64,000 nt of DNA from Pseudomonadota bacterium. GTDB lineage: Bacteria > Pseudomonadota > Gammaproteobacteria > Burkholderiales > Rhodocyclaceae. The stretch's first letter is position 1. Each line of letters opens with the position of its first letter. The notes beneath the pieces were generated by a model that saw only the letters and a list, made by a program, of their open reading frames with translations, did not search any database and was not told the origin of the DNA. The stretch is taken from assembly GCA_018261895.1 (NCBI GenBank), contig JAGTRT010000022.1, positions 1 through 64,000 on the forward strand, written 5' to 3'. Positions 15,705 through 25,296 of this stretch are shown here, piece after piece. The position numbers and the translations under genes are program-made.

Positions 15705-17104
15705 TGCCCCGCATCGCAACCCGACTGACCCCGCTGGTCATCGCGCTGGCCATGGCCGGCTGCGCCCTCGGCCCGGACTACGTGCGCCCGGCGGCGCCGC
15801 TGCCGGCGGCCTACGCCGAAGCTGACCAGAACGCCGAGCAAAGCCTCGTCAATCCGCGCTGGTGGACGCTGTTCCAGGACGCCGACCTCGACGATCTCGT
15901 CGACCAGGCCCTGAAAAACAACGCCGACCTGCGTCAGGCCATCGCCCGCGTCGAGCAGGCCGATGCCGTCGCCCGCGAGGCCGGCGCCGCCCTCCTGCCG
16001 GCAATCAACGGCGATGCCGGCATCACGAACTCGAAGGCGAGTACCCGGACGTCGACCTACGTGTCGACCATGCCGCGCATCCGCCATTCGCGCAGCGCAG
16101 CGCTGAGCACCAGCTACGAAATCGACATCTGGGGCCGCGCCCGCCGTACCCGCGAGGCCTCGCAGGCCGCGCTGCTGGCCAGCGAGTATTCGCGTGACGC
16201 CATCCGGCTGTCGATCGCCGGCCTGGTCGCCAGCAACTACCTGGCCCTGCGCGCCCTCGACGCCCAGCTGGCGGTCAGCAGCGAAACGCTGGCCAGCCGC
16301 GAGGAAAGCCTGAAACTGGTGCGCAGCCGCAACGACGCCGGCCTGGTTTCGCCGCTCGACCTACATCAGGCCGAAAGCAGCCTGGCCGCCGTCCAGGCCC
16401 AGCAGGCCGACCTGCGTCGCCAGCGGGCGCTGACCGAGCACCAGCTGGCGCTCATCGTCGGCCAGCCGGATCTCAAGCTGGCGCCCGGCGACGTGCGTCA
16501 ATTGCCGCTGCCGCCGGCGCCGCCGGCCGGTCTGCCGGCCCAGCTCGTCGAGGCCCGCCCCGACGTTCGCCAGGCCGAGCAGGAGCTGGTCGCTGCCAAC
16601 GCCGGCATCGGCGTCGCCAAGGCCGGCTATTTCCCGCGCTTCACGCTGACCGGCAGTCTGGGCAGCGAGAGCAAGGCTCTGGGCGACCTCTTCTCGGCTG
16701 GCGCTGGTACTTGGGCGCTGGGTCTCGGCGCCACGGTACCGCTGCTCGATTTCGGCCGAACCACGGCGCGCGTCGACCAGGCCAAGGCGCTCACTCAGCA
16801 ATCTCTGATCGGCTGGGAACAGACGCTACAAACGGCCTACAAGGAAGTGCGCGACGCGCTGGTCAGCCTGCGCGAGAACGGCGAGGCCGAAACGGCGCAA
16901 GGCAAGCGCTACGTCGCCGCCAAACGCTCGCTCGACCTGGCCAACCTGCGCTACGAATCGGGTTACGTCGGCTACCTCGAGGTACTCGATGCCCAGCGCA
17001 GCAGCAACGACGCCCTGACCGCCCTGATCGCCACCCGCCAGGCCCGCCTGGCCTCGGCGGTCGATCTGTTCAAGGCGCTCGGTGGCGGCTGGAAGCCGGA
17101 ATAA
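15701..17104 (+). CDS. RND efflux outer membrane channel (OprM/TtgC/NodT family lipoprotein)
   Basis: The 467-residue TolC-like channel completes the tripartite pump. The signal peptide ends with the lipobox MAGC, followed by ALGPDYVRPA, a typical OprM start. Two outer membrane factor repeats follow (about 60-250 and 270-460), with VEARPDVRQAEQELVAANAGIGVAKAGYFPR at the repeat junction. The ATG overlaps the pump stop (ATGA at 15701-15704) and is preceded by GGAGG, so translation is coupled. Dispersed repeat R4 and a bidirectional terminator follow. Confidence 0.94.
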   Translation: MMPRIATRLTPLVIALAMAGCALGPDYVRPAAPLPAAYAEADQNAEQSLVNPRWWTLFQDADLDDLVDQALKNNADLRQAIARVEQADAVAREAGAALLPAINGDAGITNSKASTRTSTYVSTMPRIRHSRSAALSTSYEIDIWGRARRTREASQAALLASEYSRDAIRLSIAGLVASNYLALRALDAQLAVSSETLASREESLKLVRSRNDAGLVSPLDLHQAESSLAAVQAQQADLRRQRALTEHQLALIVGQPDLKLAPGDVRQLPLPPAPPAGLPAQLVEARPDVRQAEQELVAANAGIGVAKAGYFPRFTLTGSLGSESKALGDLFSAGAGTWALGLGATVPLLDFGRTTARVDQAKALTQQSLIGWEQTLQTAYKEVRDALVSLRENGEAETAQGKRYVAAKRSLDLANLRYESGYVGYLEVLDAQRSSNDALTALIATRQARLASAVDLFKALGGGWKPE

Positions 17105-17122
17105 GCCGGAATGGGCAATTTG

Positions 17123-17151
17123 ACGGTCAACCGGAAAAAATGCCCAAAATC
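17123..17151 (+). repeat. Dispersed repeat copy R4
   Basis: The exact core ACGGTCAACCGGAAAAAA lies at 17123-17140, followed by TGCCCAAAATC. It begins 18 bases after the channel gene stop and runs into a bidirectional terminator, the same arrangement as copy R1 behind cysN. Confidence 0.85.
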
Positions 17152-17177
17152 AAAAAGCCGGCGAATGCCGGCTTTTT
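17152..17177. terminator. Bidirectional terminator between the RND operon and rlmB
   Basis: A perfect 11-base-pair stem, AAAAAGCCGGC / GCCGGCTTTTT, closes a GAAT loop. It has a T run on each strand, so it can end transcription of the convergent genes on both sides. Confidence 0.9.
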
Positions 17178-17199
17178 CCGTTTCCGAGCCCCTGCGCGC

Positions 17200-17931
17200 T
17201 CAACCCAGCCGACGCCTGGCCTCGAACAGGCAAACCCCCGCCGCGACGGACACGTTGAGGCTCTCGACCGAGCCGTGCATGGGAATCTTGACTAGTTGGT
17301 CGCAGTTTTCGCGCGTCAGTCGGCGCATCCCTTCGCCTTCGGCACCGAGCACCCAGGCCGTCGCCTTCGGCCACTCGGCCGCGTAGAGATCGCTTTCCGC
17401 CTCGCCCGCCGTGCCGACCACCCAGATATCGCGCTCCTGCAACTCGCGCAGCGTCCGCGCCAGATTGGTCACCATCACGTAAGGCACCGTCTCGGCGGCG
17501 CCACAGGCCGTCTTGGCAGCCACATCGGTCAGGCCGACGGCTCTGTCCTTCGGCGCGATGACCGCATGCACGCCCGCCGCATCGGCGACGCGCAGGCAGG
17601 CACCCAGGTTGCGCGGGTCGGTAATGCCGTCGAGCACGAGCAGGAAGGCCGGTTCCTCCAGGGTATCGAGCACGTCATCGAGGTGAGCCAGCTTGCGGTC
17701 GCCTTCGATGCGGGCGATGACGCCCTGATGCCGGGCACCCGGCGCCATGCCGTCCAGCCGCTTGCCATCGGCCCCGATCACCTTGACGCCCTGCAATTCG
17801 GCGTGCGCCAGCAGGTCGCGGGCTCGCGCATCGTGGCGCGTCGCGTCGATGACGATTTCCTTGACCGATTCGGGATCATGGCGAAGTTTGGCAGTCACGG
17901 CGTGAAAGCCGTAGATGAGGCGCGAAGACAT
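17200..17931 (-). CDS. rlmB: 23S rRNA (guanosine-2'-O)-methyltransferase RlmB
   Basis: This 243-residue SPOUT-class enzyme methylates the ribose of G2251 (E. coli numbering) in the peptidyl-transferase P loop of 23S rRNA. The N-terminal substrate-binding domain starts [15 protein letters not shown]. The catalytic half carries the SPOUT motifs [21 protein letters not shown] (motif 1), [13 protein letters not shown] (motif 2) and [22 protein letters not shown] (motif 3). In many betaproteobacteria it follows rnr; here the hemerythrin-like and HDOD genes lie between rlmB and rnr. Minus strand, ending 23 bases from a shared terminator. Confidence 0.95.
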   Translation of the reverse strand: MSSRLIYGFHAVTAKLRHDPESVKEIVIDATRHDARARDLLAHAELQGVKVIGADGKRLDGMAPGARHQGVIARIEGDRKLAHLDDVLDTLEEPAFLLVLDGITDPRNLGACLRVADAAGVHAVIAPKDRAVGLTDVAAKTACGAAETVPYVMVTNLARTLRELQERDIWVVGTAGEAESDLYAAEWPKATAWVLGAEGEGMRRLTRENCDQLVKIPMHGSVESLNVSVAAGVCLFEARRRLG

Positions 17932-18001
17932 GGCTGCTTTCGAAATACGGAAGGCCGAATTTTACCGCGCCGGCACCGCCCGCCGGCAATTCTGCAAACG
18001 C

Positions 18002-18565
18002 CTAGCGATTCGAAATGACGGAATCGTCGCGCGCAATCCAGCGCGACAACAACATGTCGTGCAAGGCGATGTGGTGCGTGACCCAGCGCGCCAGCAGGGC
18101 ATCCAGTTCGCGGATGCGCGAAACGATGTGCTGCGGATCGAGGGACGAGACAATCTCCTGCACCACCGTCGAAATCGCCGCATGGTCTTCCATGTGGGCC
18201 TCGCAGACATCGCGGTCGACCATCAACAGCAGCGAGTCGCGCATGACGGCTTCCTCGGTCTTGAAGTGATCCAGGATGAATGCAAAAACGTCGCCCAGGA
18301 TGCTGACCACCGAGGACTCGCAAGTCTGCCGCTGTCCCGCGCTGCAGCCCGTGCAGTCCTGAAGATGGACATGATCGATACAGACCTGACGCAGGTTGGC
18401 AATGGCGGAAATCAGGAAACGGTGCTCGAAATCGATCAGCTTGTGGCCCGTCACCAGTGCCGGCGGCAGCTCGCCACGGGCCAGCCAGTACGCGGCGCTA
18501 TCGCTCACGACATCGAGCGAGGTTTCTGCACTGACAGGATTGGGAAGCTCCCGCTGCCGATTCAT
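18002..18565 (-). CDS. Hemerythrin-like protein
   Basis: The 187-residue soluble protein carries a di-iron hemerythrin pattern. Likely ligands are in LIDFEHRFL, ILDHFKTEEAVM, HMEDHAAI and WVTHHIALHDMLL. Bacteriohemerythrins bind oxygen or sense redox state, often alongside c-di-GMP or chemotaxis signalling. An inserted loop, CTGCSAGQRQTC, adds a cysteine cluster (C-x2-C-x8-C) between the first and second ligand helices, which may add redox sensing. The ATG at 18565 gives a domain-sized product; the frame is open upstream to 18661 but that part has no family character. It is divergent from an HDOD gene across 122 bases. Confidence 0.82.
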   Translation of the reverse strand: MNRQRELPNPVSAETSLDVVSDSAAYWLARGELPPALVTGHKLIDFEHRFLISAIANLRQVCIDHVHLQDCTGCSAGQRQTCESSVVSILGDVFAFILDHFKTEEAVMRDSLLLMVDRDVCEAHMEDHAAISTVVQEIVSSLDPQHIVSRIRELDALLARWVTHHIALHDMLLSRWIARDDSVISNR

Positions 18566-18687
18566 TGCTAATCCGAAAGTATTAGAGATTGCTATTTTAC
18601 CGATACATAACGAGTTGATGGTGCAGACATTTCGGAATCTGGTAATAATAGTGAACACCAAGCCGCTACATTGACCCGGGAACGCAC

Positions 18688-19551
18688 TTGCTGCAAGAAC
18701 ACCAGAAACGTTGGGGCGTTGATCAGTGGGCTGCCTACCTGAGCAGCCGGGAACTCCCTTGCATGCCCCGCTCGAAAGCGCGGCTGCTCGAACTGGAAGC
18801 GGAACGAGGCGAACGCCTGGCCGCCTGCGACCTCGCCGACATCGCCGCCGCCGACCCCTTCCTCTGTCTGCGCCTGCTCCGCGAGGCGGAAGATCACCGC
18901 GCCCAGCGCCTTGGGCACGAAACCACCAATCCCCTCGGCACGGTCATGCAACTGGGTACGGACGCCGTACACAAGCTCATGCTGCATGCGCCGGAAACCG
19001 ACGAGTCGAACCCCGGCCTCGCCGAGTGCGAAGCGCGCGCGCATCTGGCCAGCCGCCTGGCCTTGCGCTGGGGCGGGGCACGAGCCGACATTTCGCCCGA
19101 TGAAGTGGCAATGGCCGCGCTGCTCTCCGAAATTGGCGAACTGCTTCTGTGGTCCTTCGCCGAGGAATTGCCCCTGGCCGCCCGTGAGGCCTTGCTCTCG
19201 GGCGTGTCGCAACGTTCGCTGCAAGCCCAGGTCGATACCTGCGGCTTCCGTTTCAAGGACCTCACGCTCAAATGCGCCACGATCTGGCATCTGCCATCAC
19301 TGCTCACCCAACTCATCCGCGGCATCGACAATACCCGGGCCAACCTCTCCCGCCTCTGCGTGGATACGGCGCGCCATCTCAGCAGTGGCATTGACGACCC
19401 GGCGCTGCCTTCCGACATCGCCGCCGCCAAAACCATGATTCCCGGTGTTTCGCTGGAATGGCTGGCTCAGCAGCTTCCAGGACTCGACGAGGAGCAGGTG
19501 GCCGCCCTGGCACTCAAGGCGGCAGATCTGGTCGACCCAGCCCACCGCTGA
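18688..19551 (+). CDS. HDOD domain protein
   Basis: The 287-residue protein has HDOD features: WAAYLSSRELPCMPRSKARL at the start, ADPFLCLRLLREAED, MQLGTDAVHKLML, and DEVAMAALLSEIGELLLWSF. It matches the HDOD protein at 2873-3733 in length and layout, though the two are clearly diverged. The start is TTG at 18688, because no ATG precedes the conserved first helix; GGGA lies a few bases upstream. Divergence from the hemerythrin-like gene suggests a common oxygen or redox-linked signalling role, which is inference. It ends 15 bases from convergent rnr. Confidence 0.8.
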   Translation: MLQEHQKRWGVDQWAAYLSSRELPCMPRSKARLLELEAERGERLAACDLADIAAADPFLCLRLLREAEDHRAQRLGHETTNPLGTVMQLGTDAVHKLMLHAPETDESNPGLAECEARAHLASRLALRWGGARADISPDEVAMAALLSEIGELLLWSFAEELPLAAREALLSGVSQRSLQAQVDTCGFRFKDLTLKCATIWHLPSLLTQLIRGIDNTRANLSRLCVDTARHLSSGIDDPALPSDIAAAKTMIPGVSLEWLAQQLPGLDEEQVAALALKAADLVDPAHR

Positions 19552-19566
19552 GCGCAGCGAGGTCCC

Positions 19567-21996
19567 TCAGTGCTTTTTGGCGCCCGATTTGCGCGCCGGC
19601 TTGGCACCACCGGATTTGCCCCGGGGAGCAGCCGACTTTTTGACAGCGGATTTCTTGCCTGCCACCTTCTTTGCAACCGCTTTCTTGGCTGCAGGTTTGC
19701 CCGATTTGGGCGCAGGCTTGGCCAACACCGGACTGGGTGCCGACACTGCCGCCACCGGCCGAAGGCTGGATTGCTTGACGGCCGATTTGGGCAAGGTCCG
19801 CTTTCCGGCGTACGACTTGTCGCTGCCGGCCAGCACGAAATCGATCCGGTTCGATTCGAGATCGGCGCGCACCAGCTTGATCCGCACCCGGTCGCCCAGG
19901 CGGAAGCGCTGACCAGTACGCTCACCCAGCATCTGGTGCTTGATGTTGTCGAACTGGAAGTAATCGGCGCCCAGTTCCGAGACATGAACCAGTCCCTCGA
20001 CATACACGCTGTCCAGCGCCACAAAAATGCCGAAAGCGGTCACGCCGGAAATCGTGCCGTCAAACTCCTCGCCGATACGTTCCTTCATGTAGAAGGTCTT
20101 CAGCCAGTTCTCGACGTCGCGCGTAGCTTCGTCGGCCCGCCGCTCGGTACTCGAGCACTGCAGGCCGATATCGTCCCAGGAACGGTCCGGCGTATAGGTT
20201 TCACCCGCCAGCACCGCCTTGATCGCCCGATGCACCAGCAAGTCCGGATAACGCCGGATGGGCGACGTGAAGTGCGTGTAGTGCTCGTAGGCCAGACCGA
20301 AGTGCCCGACGTTGTCCGGGCTGTACATCGCCTGGCGCAGCGAACGCAGCATCACCGTTTGCAATAGCTGGAAGTCGGGGCGTTGCTTCACCTTGTCGAG
20401 CAAGATGGCGTAATCCTTGGCCCTGGGGTCATCACCGCCGCCCAGCGCCAGGCCGAATTCGCCAAGGAAGGTGCGCAAATTGGCCAGTTTTTCTTCCGAG
20501 GGCGCGGCATGTACGCGGTACAGGCAGGTCTGCTTGTGCTCGGCCAGGAAGTCCGAGGCGCAAACGTTGGCCGCCAGCATGCACTCCTCGATGATCCGGT
20601 GCGCATCGTTACGCACGACCGGCACGATGTTTTCGATCTTTCCATTCGCATTGAACAACATCTGTGTTTCGGTCGTCTCGAAATCGATCGCCCCGCGCTG
20701 ACCGCGCGCCTTGTGCAAGGCGGCGAACAGCTTGTACAGGTTCTGCACATGCGGCAGGACGCTGCGATGGACATCGGTTTCCGGCTGAGCCTCACCCGAC
20801 AGCCACGACCACACCAGGTTGTAGGTCAGCCGCGCATGCGACTTGAACACCGCCGGGTAAAAGCGATACTTGCCGATCTTGCCGGTCGAACTGATCTCCA
20901 TGTCGCAGACCATGGCCATGCGCTCAACATCCGGATTCAGTGAACAAATGCCGTTCGACAGCTTTTCCGGCAGCATCGGAATGACCCGGCGCGGGAAATA
21001 GACCGAATTGCCCCGTTCCACCGCCTCCTTGTCGAGCGCCATGCCCGGCTTGACGTAGTGCGAAACGTCGGCGATCGCCACAACCAGGCGCCAGCCCCGG
21101 CCCTTCTTTTCGCAGAAAACGGCGTCGTCGAAGTCACGCGCCGTCTCGCCATCGATCGTCACCAAGGGCACGTTCCGCAGGTCCTCCCGACCTTTCAGAT
21201 CCGCTTTCGTGACCTTGTCCGGCAGTGCCTTGTTTTCTTCGAGGGCGGCCTTCGAAAACTCGAAAGGCAGATCGTGCTTGCGAAGCGCAATTTCGATCTC
21301 CATACCCGGGTCGGCGTAATTACCCAGCACCTCGATGATCTTGCCGATCGGCTGCGAGAACTTGCTGGGCTGCTCGATGATCTCGACCATCACAACCTGG
21401 CCGGACTGCGGCTTGTTCTTTGCCTTTGGCTGCGGCGGCACCAGGATGTCCTGCGAGATGCGCTTGTTTTCAGGCGCAACGACCACCACGCCATGTTCGA
21501 CGAATACCCGTCCAACGATTCGCGAATTGGCCCGCTCGGTGACCTCGACAATGCCACCCTCCGGACGGCCCTTGCGGTCAATGCCGGTGACGCGGACCAG
21601 GGCCCGGTCGCCGTGCAGGACTTTCCCCATCTGGTGCTGATCCAGGAAAATGTCCGCACTGCCGTCATCGGGAATCAGGAAGCCATAGCCATCCGGATGC
21701 CCCTGAATACGGCCGGGCGTCAGACTCGCCCGTTCAGGCAGGATGTAGGCACCCTTGCGGTTGCGCATCAACTGACCTTCGCGCTCCATGGCACTCAGAC
21801 GACGCTGGAACATCTCGCGCTCGCCGCTCGTGATATCCAGCAATCCGGTCAGTTCTTCAAATTCGACCGGACGGCCTTCGTCGGCGAGGATCTGCGACAC
21901 ATACTCGCGTGAAGGCAAGGGAAATTCATAGCGCGCCAGCTCGCGCTCAAGGAAGGGGTCCGCACGACGCGTTTTCGACAGCTTTTTTCTTGACAT
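19567..21996 (-). CDS. rnr: Ribonuclease R
   Basis: This 809-residue 3'-to-5' exoribonuclease degrades structured RNA and takes part in RNA quality control. Order of domains: helix-turn-helix (about 20-75), cold-shock domains, RNB catalytic domain with the aspartate cluster in TIDGETARDFDDAVF, then an S1 domain (GTISGVTAFGIFVALDSVYVEGLVHVSEL). It ends in a long Lys/Ala-rich tail (about 70 residues, KKAVAKKVAGKKSAVKK), typical of RNase R. The ATG at 21996 (MSRKKLSKTRRADP) is chosen; the frame is open 67 codons further but that part is antisense to tRNA-Leu. Its start codon overlaps the -35 box of the tRNA promoter on the other strand. Confidence 0.95.
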   Translation of the reverse strand: MSRKKLSKTRRADPFLERELARYEFPLPSREYVSQILADEGRPVEFEELTGLLDITSGEREMFQRRLSAMEREGQLMRNRKGAYILPERASLTPGRIQGHPDGYGFLIPDDGSADIFLDQHQMGKVLHGDRALVRVTGIDRKGRPEGGIVEVTERANSRIVGRVFVEHGVVVVAPENKRISQDILVPPQPKAKNKPQSGQVVMVEIIEQPSKFSQPIGKIIEVLGNYADPGMEIEIALRKHDLPFEFSKAALEENKALPDKVTKADLKGREDLRNVPLVTIDGETARDFDDAVFCEKKGRGWRLVVAIADVSHYVKPGMALDKEAVERGNSVYFPRRVIPMLPEKLSNGICSLNPDVERMAMVCDMEISSTGKIGKYRFYPAVFKSHARLTYNLVWSWLSGEAQPETDVHRSVLPHVQNLYKLFAALHKARGQRGAIDFETTETQMLFNANGKIENIVPVVRNDAHRIIEECMLAANVCASDFLAEHKQTCLYRVHAAPSEEKLANLRTFLGEFGLALGGGDDPRAKDYAILLDKVKQRPDFQLLQTVMLRSLRQAMYSPDNVGHFGLAYEHYTHFTSPIRRYPDLLVHRAIKAVLAGETYTPDRSWDDIGLQCSSTERRADEATRDVENWLKTFYMKERIGEEFDGTISGVTAFGIFVALDSVYVEGLVHVSELGADYFQFDNIKHQMLGERTGQRFRLGDRVRIKLVRADLESNRIDFVLAGSDKSYAGKRTLPKSAVKQSSLRPVAAVSAPSPVLAKPAPKSGKPAAKKAVAKKVAGKKSAVKKSAAPRGKSGGAKPARKSGAKKH

Positions 21997-22017
21997 CAGT
22001 TCTTCTTTCTCTATAAT
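21990..22017 (+). promoter_or_regulatory. Consensus sigma70 promoter of tRNA-Leu
   Basis: The -35 box TTGACA (21990-21995) and -10 box TATAAT (22012-22017) are both perfect matches, 16 bases apart. The tRNA begins 20 bases after the -10 box. The -35 box overlaps the rnr start codon on the opposite strand (21994-21996). Confidence 0.88.
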
Positions 22018-22036
22018 GGCGGCTCTTCGCACCTGT

Positions 22037-22118
<82 letters not shown>

Positions 22119-22236
22119 GCCACCGCCTGAGCGTATGGCAGTAACAATCGATCACACACCGGTACAGAGCAGCGGTAATCCCCGGCGCCACTGCCACGTT
22201 ATTCGACTTGTCCCAACGACAATAACGAGTCGAACC

Positions 22237-22596
22237 ATGAAAAAGATCGCTGCCCTTTTAGTCGCTGCAACGCTGGCCCTGACCGGCGCCACATCAGCCC
22301 AGGCCGAATGGGGTCACCGCCATGGCGGCCATGGATACGGTCATCACGGCCACCACGGACATCGTGGCGGCCACGGTTGGGTTGGACCGGCTGCAGTTCT
22401 CGCCATCACCGGTCTGGCCATCGGCGCTGCTGTCGCCTCGCAGCACAGCTACGCTCCCGCCCCGGTCTATAGTGCGCCTCCCCGCCCGATGCCCAGCGCC
22501 GACTATGGTACGTGGTATTACTGCGGATCCTCCGGGCAGTACTATCCCTACACCAACGCCTGCCCTGAAGGCTGGCAGGCAGTTCCGGCACGCTAA
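22237..22596 (+). CDS. Small exported His/Gly-rich protein
   Basis: The 119-residue protein has a signal peptide cleaved near TSAQA-EWG, then a His/Gly-rich stretch (residues about 26-48, HGGHGYGHHGHHGHRGG) that could bind metal. A hydrophobic segment (VLAITGLAIGAAVAS) and a C-terminal domain with WYYCGSSGQYYPYTNACPEGW follow, a pattern shared by many small exported proteobacterial proteins of unknown role. The ATG at 22237 is chosen because it begins the signal peptide. The stop codon lies next to the purA terminator, whose hairpin it nearly touches. Confidence 0.78.
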   Translation: MKKIAALLVAATLALTGATSAQAEWGHRHGGHGYGHHGHHGHRGGHGWVGPAAVLAITGLAIGAAVASQHSYAPAPVYSAPPRPMPSADYGTWYYCGSSGQYYPYTNACPEGWQAVPAR

Positions 22597-22622
22597 AAAC
22601 AAAACGGGCCCAAGGGCCCGTT
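22597..22622 (-). terminator. Terminator of the purA transcript
   Basis: AACGGGCCC (22603-22611) and GGGCCCGTT (22614-22622) form a stable hairpin. On the minus strand it is followed by TTTTGTTTTT, so it serves the minus-strand purA operon that ends at 22646. On the plus strand no T run follows. Confidence 0.82.
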
Positions 22623-22645
22623 GAACTGGAACAACTGGTTCTCAA

Positions 22646-23956
22646 CTAGTTGTTGAACGGATGCTGCTTGAGAATGGTCTCGTCACGCTCCGGACCGGTC
22701 GAAACGATGGCGATCGGCACTTCGCACAGGGTTTCCAGACGATCCAGATAAGCGCGCGCCTCGGCCGGCAGATCTTCCCAGCGCTTCACACCAAAGGTGG
22801 TCGCACTCCAGCCCGGCATCGTTTCATAGATCGGCTCGCAACGAGCAACTTCGTCAGCCCCGATCGGCAACAGATCGATCACCTTGCCGTCCAGCTTGTA
22901 GCCGGTACAGATGTTCAGCTCCTTGAGTCCGTCCAGCACATCCAGCTTGGTAATGCACAGCCCGGTCAATCCGTTGATCCGACCGGAACGACGCAGCGCA
23001 GCAGCGTCGAACCAACCACAACGGCGCTTGCGACCGGTAACGGTGCCAAACTCGCGGCCGACCTGCGACATCTGGTAACCCGGCGCACCTTCGGTCTCTA
23101 TATCCAGCTCACTGGGGAACGGCCCACCGCCAACGCGCGTGCAGTAAGCCTTGGTGATCCCTAGGACGTAATGCAGCATGCCGGGACCAATTCCCGAACC
23201 CGCTGCCGCCTGGCCGGCGACACAATTCGAGGACGTAACGAAGGGATAGGTACCATGGTCGATATCGAGCAGGGTGCCCTGTGCGCCTTCAAACAGCAGA
23301 TTGGCACCCGCCTTGTTGGCAGCATACAAGGCTGCTGAAACGTCAGCCACCATGGGTCGAATCTGCTCCGCGTCGGCCATCGCCTGATCATAGACGGACT
23401 GGAAATCAACAGCAGGCGCCTTGAAGTACTGAGTCAGCACGAAATTGTGATACTCAAGAACCTCTTTCAATTTTTCCGCAAATCGTTCCGGATGGAAGAG
23501 GTCATAAACCCGCAGGCCGCGGCGAGAGACCTTGTCCTCGTAGGTCGGACCGATTCCCTTGCCGGTCGTACCAATCTTCTTGTCTTCGGACTTGGCACCT
23601 TCACGCGCCCGATCAATGGCCGAATGGTAAGGAAGAATCAGCGGGCATCCCGGGCTGATTTTCAGCCGGGAACGAACGTCGATCCCACCCTTTTCCAACT
23701 CGGCAATTTCTGACAGGAGGTGGTGAATATCCAAGACAACACCGTTGCCGATGTAGCACTCGACTCCGTCACGCACAATGCCCGAAGGAACCAGGTTCAG
23801 CTTATATACCTGCTCACCCACCACCAGCGTGTGACCCGCGTTATGACCGCCCTGAAAACGTACCACTCCCTTGGCATGGTCGGTTAGCCAGTCGACGATT
23901 TTGCCCTTTCCCTCGTCGCCCCACTGGGTACCCACCACGATGACATTCTTGGCCAT
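22646..23956 (-). CDS. purA: Adenylosuccinate synthase
   Basis: This 436-residue cytoplasmic enzyme joins IMP and aspartate with GTP to form adenylosuccinate, the first committed step to AMP. The N-terminus carries the GTP-binding and catalytic signature [14 protein letters not shown] and the phosphate contact [24 protein letters not shown] and [18 protein letters not shown] follow as in all PurA proteins. Normal length. It is the last gene of the long minus-strand run, three bases after hisZ; hisZ-purA adjacency is common in betaproteobacteria. Confidence 0.98.
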   Translation of the reverse strand: MAKNVIVVGTQWGDEGKGKIVDWLTDHAKGVVRFQGGHNAGHTLVVGEQVYKLNLVPSGIVRDGVECYIGNGVVLDIHHLLSEIAELEKGGIDVRSRLKISPGCPLILPYHSAIDRAREGAKSEDKKIGTTGKGIGPTYEDKVSRRGLRVYDLFHPERFAEKLKEVLEYHNFVLTQYFKAPAVDFQSVYDQAMADAEQIRPMVADVSAALYAANKAGANLLFEGAQGTLLDIDHGTYPFVTSSNCVAGQAAAGSGIGPGMLHYVLGITKAYCTRVGGGPFPSELDIETEGAPGYQMSQVGREFGTVTGRKRRCGWFDAAALRRSGRINGLTGLCITKLDVLDGLKELNICTGYKLDGKVIDLLPIGADEVARCEPIYETMPGWSATTFGVKRWEDLPAEARAYLDRLETLCEVPIAIVSTGPERDETILKQHPFNN

Positions 23957-23959
23957 TTA

Positions 23960-25114
23960 TTAGTCCTCTTGTATTGCTTCAATAATCCAGTGTTCGCCGA
24001 CCAGCGCCAGTTTCCGGTCACAGACCGGCCCTTCGCAGGCTGTTTCGCCCGGTAGCAACTGAACAACAATTTCACCCTGTTCGCGCAAGGCTGCCACATG
24101 AGCTGCCAGACGCTTGTCATGGCTGGCGTGCGGAGCCAGTATTGCCCCCATCGACTTGGGCGCAGGCGCCAAACGGGCAACCTCCCGCAAGTCCATCGAG
24201 AAACCTGTTGCCGGCCGCGCCCGACCAAAGGCCTTGCCAGCGCCGTCGTAGCGCCCACCCATGGCGATCGCCGCCGGATACCCGGTGCAATAGGCGGCAA
24301 AAACAACACCATTATGATAGTGATAGCCGCGCAGATCCGAGAGATCAATCGAAAACGGCAGGTCCGGCGCGCCATTCAAAAGGTGGCGCAAACCTTCCAG
24401 GGCCGCAACAATCTTGGGCAATGCCGGCAAGGCTTCCGCAGCGCGCTCGATTACCTCCACGCCACCGTAGAGCAGCGGCAAGCGAAGCAGTGCTTCGCGA
24501 TAGGGCGACGGAACATCAGCGCATGCCTCCTCCAACCCGGGGACGTCCTTGGACTGCAGCAGGCTCAATACGGAATCTTCCGCCTCTTGCGGTAAACCAG
24601 CCGCCTCAGCCAACGCCTGGAAAATCCCGACATGCCCAAGGTCGATCCTGCTGACTGGCAACTTAATGCCCTCAAACGCTCCGGCCATCAACCGAATGAT
24701 GTCGAGATCCGCCTCAATTCCACCATAGCCGTAAAGCTCGGCACCAATCTGAATTGGCTCTCGACCGGCGGAAATCGTCGCCGGCAGGGTATGCAGCACG
24801 CTTCCGCAATAACACAGCCTCGTTACGCCCTGATGATTGAGTAGATGGGCATCAATACGCGCTGCCTGTGTGGTCATGTCGGCGCGAACGCCCAGAGTCC
24901 GCCCAGAAAGCTGATCTACGAGCTTGAAAGTACGAAGTTTCAAATCCTGCCCGGCGCCAGTCAGAAGTGACTCCAGATATTCGAGCGTCGGCGGCACAAC
25001 CAGTTCGTAACCTCGACCACGAAAATGGTCCAGAACGGTTCTGCGCAAGGTCTCAATGCGAGTAGCCTCAGCAGGTAACGCATCGGCAAGGTATTCGGGT
25101 AGCAGCCAGTTCAT
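23960..25114 (-). CDS. hisZ: ATP phosphoribosyltransferase regulatory subunit HisZ
   Basis: This 384-residue paralogue of histidyl-tRNA synthetase partners short-form HisG in the first step of histidine biosynthesis. It shows class II synthetase-like sequence ([58 protein letters not shown]) but lacks the anticodon-binding domain. The true HisRS is present separately at 32183. No hisG is in the window. Its start overlaps the stop of the DUF2065 gene by four bases (ATGA), so translation is coupled. Confidence 0.94.
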   Translation of the reverse strand: MNWLLPEYLADALPAEATRIETLRRTVLDHFRGRGYELVVPPTLEYLESLLTGAGQDLKLRTFKLVDQLSGRTLGVRADMTTQAARIDAHLLNHQGVTRLCYCGSVLHTLPATISAGREPIQIGAELYGYGGIEADLDIIRLMAGAFEGIKLPVSRIDLGHVGIFQALAEAAGLPQEAEDSVLSLLQSKDVPGLEEACADVPSPYREALLRLPLLYGGVEVIERAAEALPALPKIVAALEGLRHLLNGAPDLPFSIDLSDLRGYHYHNGVVFAAYCTGYPAAIAMGGRYDGAGKAFGRARPATGFSMDLREVARLAPAPKSMGAILAPHASHDKRLAAHVAALREQGEIVVQLLPGETACEGPVCDRKLALVGEHWIIEAIQED

Positions 25115-25296
25115 GAAAAAATAATCAGTAGGATCAGGCCTATCAGCATCGACGTCAGGCCGACGAATCGAATTTGCCCATCCGAAAATTGAATTAGGCG
25201 ACGAAAGGTTTCACGCCACGCCGCCGGAGCAATAAATGGCATCAGGCCTTCGAGCACCAACATCAGCGCGAAGGCCAGCAACAGGGTTGAATTCAT
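25111..25296 (-). CDS. DUF2065 family small membrane protein (YjeT-like)
   Basis: The 61-residue protein has two hydrophobic helices ([18 protein letters not shown] and [17 protein letters not shown]) around a short basic loop with WRETFRRL. This is the DUF2065 layout; in E. coli yjeT sits between hflC and purA. It overlaps hflC on one side and hisZ on the other by four bases each. It is probably an accessory of the HflKC complex, but no function is established. Confidence 0.88.
   Translation of the reverse strand: MNSTLLLAFALMLVLEGLMPFIAPAAWRETFRRLIQFSDGQIRFVGLTSMLIGLILLIIFS

Noticed and set aside
11475-15719. A 1414-codon open frame on the minus strand across the RND operon
   Set aside because: It is antisense to two certain genes (adaptor and pump). 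Long antisense frames are common in GC-rich genes with strong third-position bias, and the product is low-complexity Asp/Gly/Arg/His-rich with no family.
22603-22622. Terminator for the small His/Gly-rich protein gene on the plus strand
   Set aside because: The hairpin has no T run on the plus strand. The T run lies on the minus strand, so it is assigned to purA.
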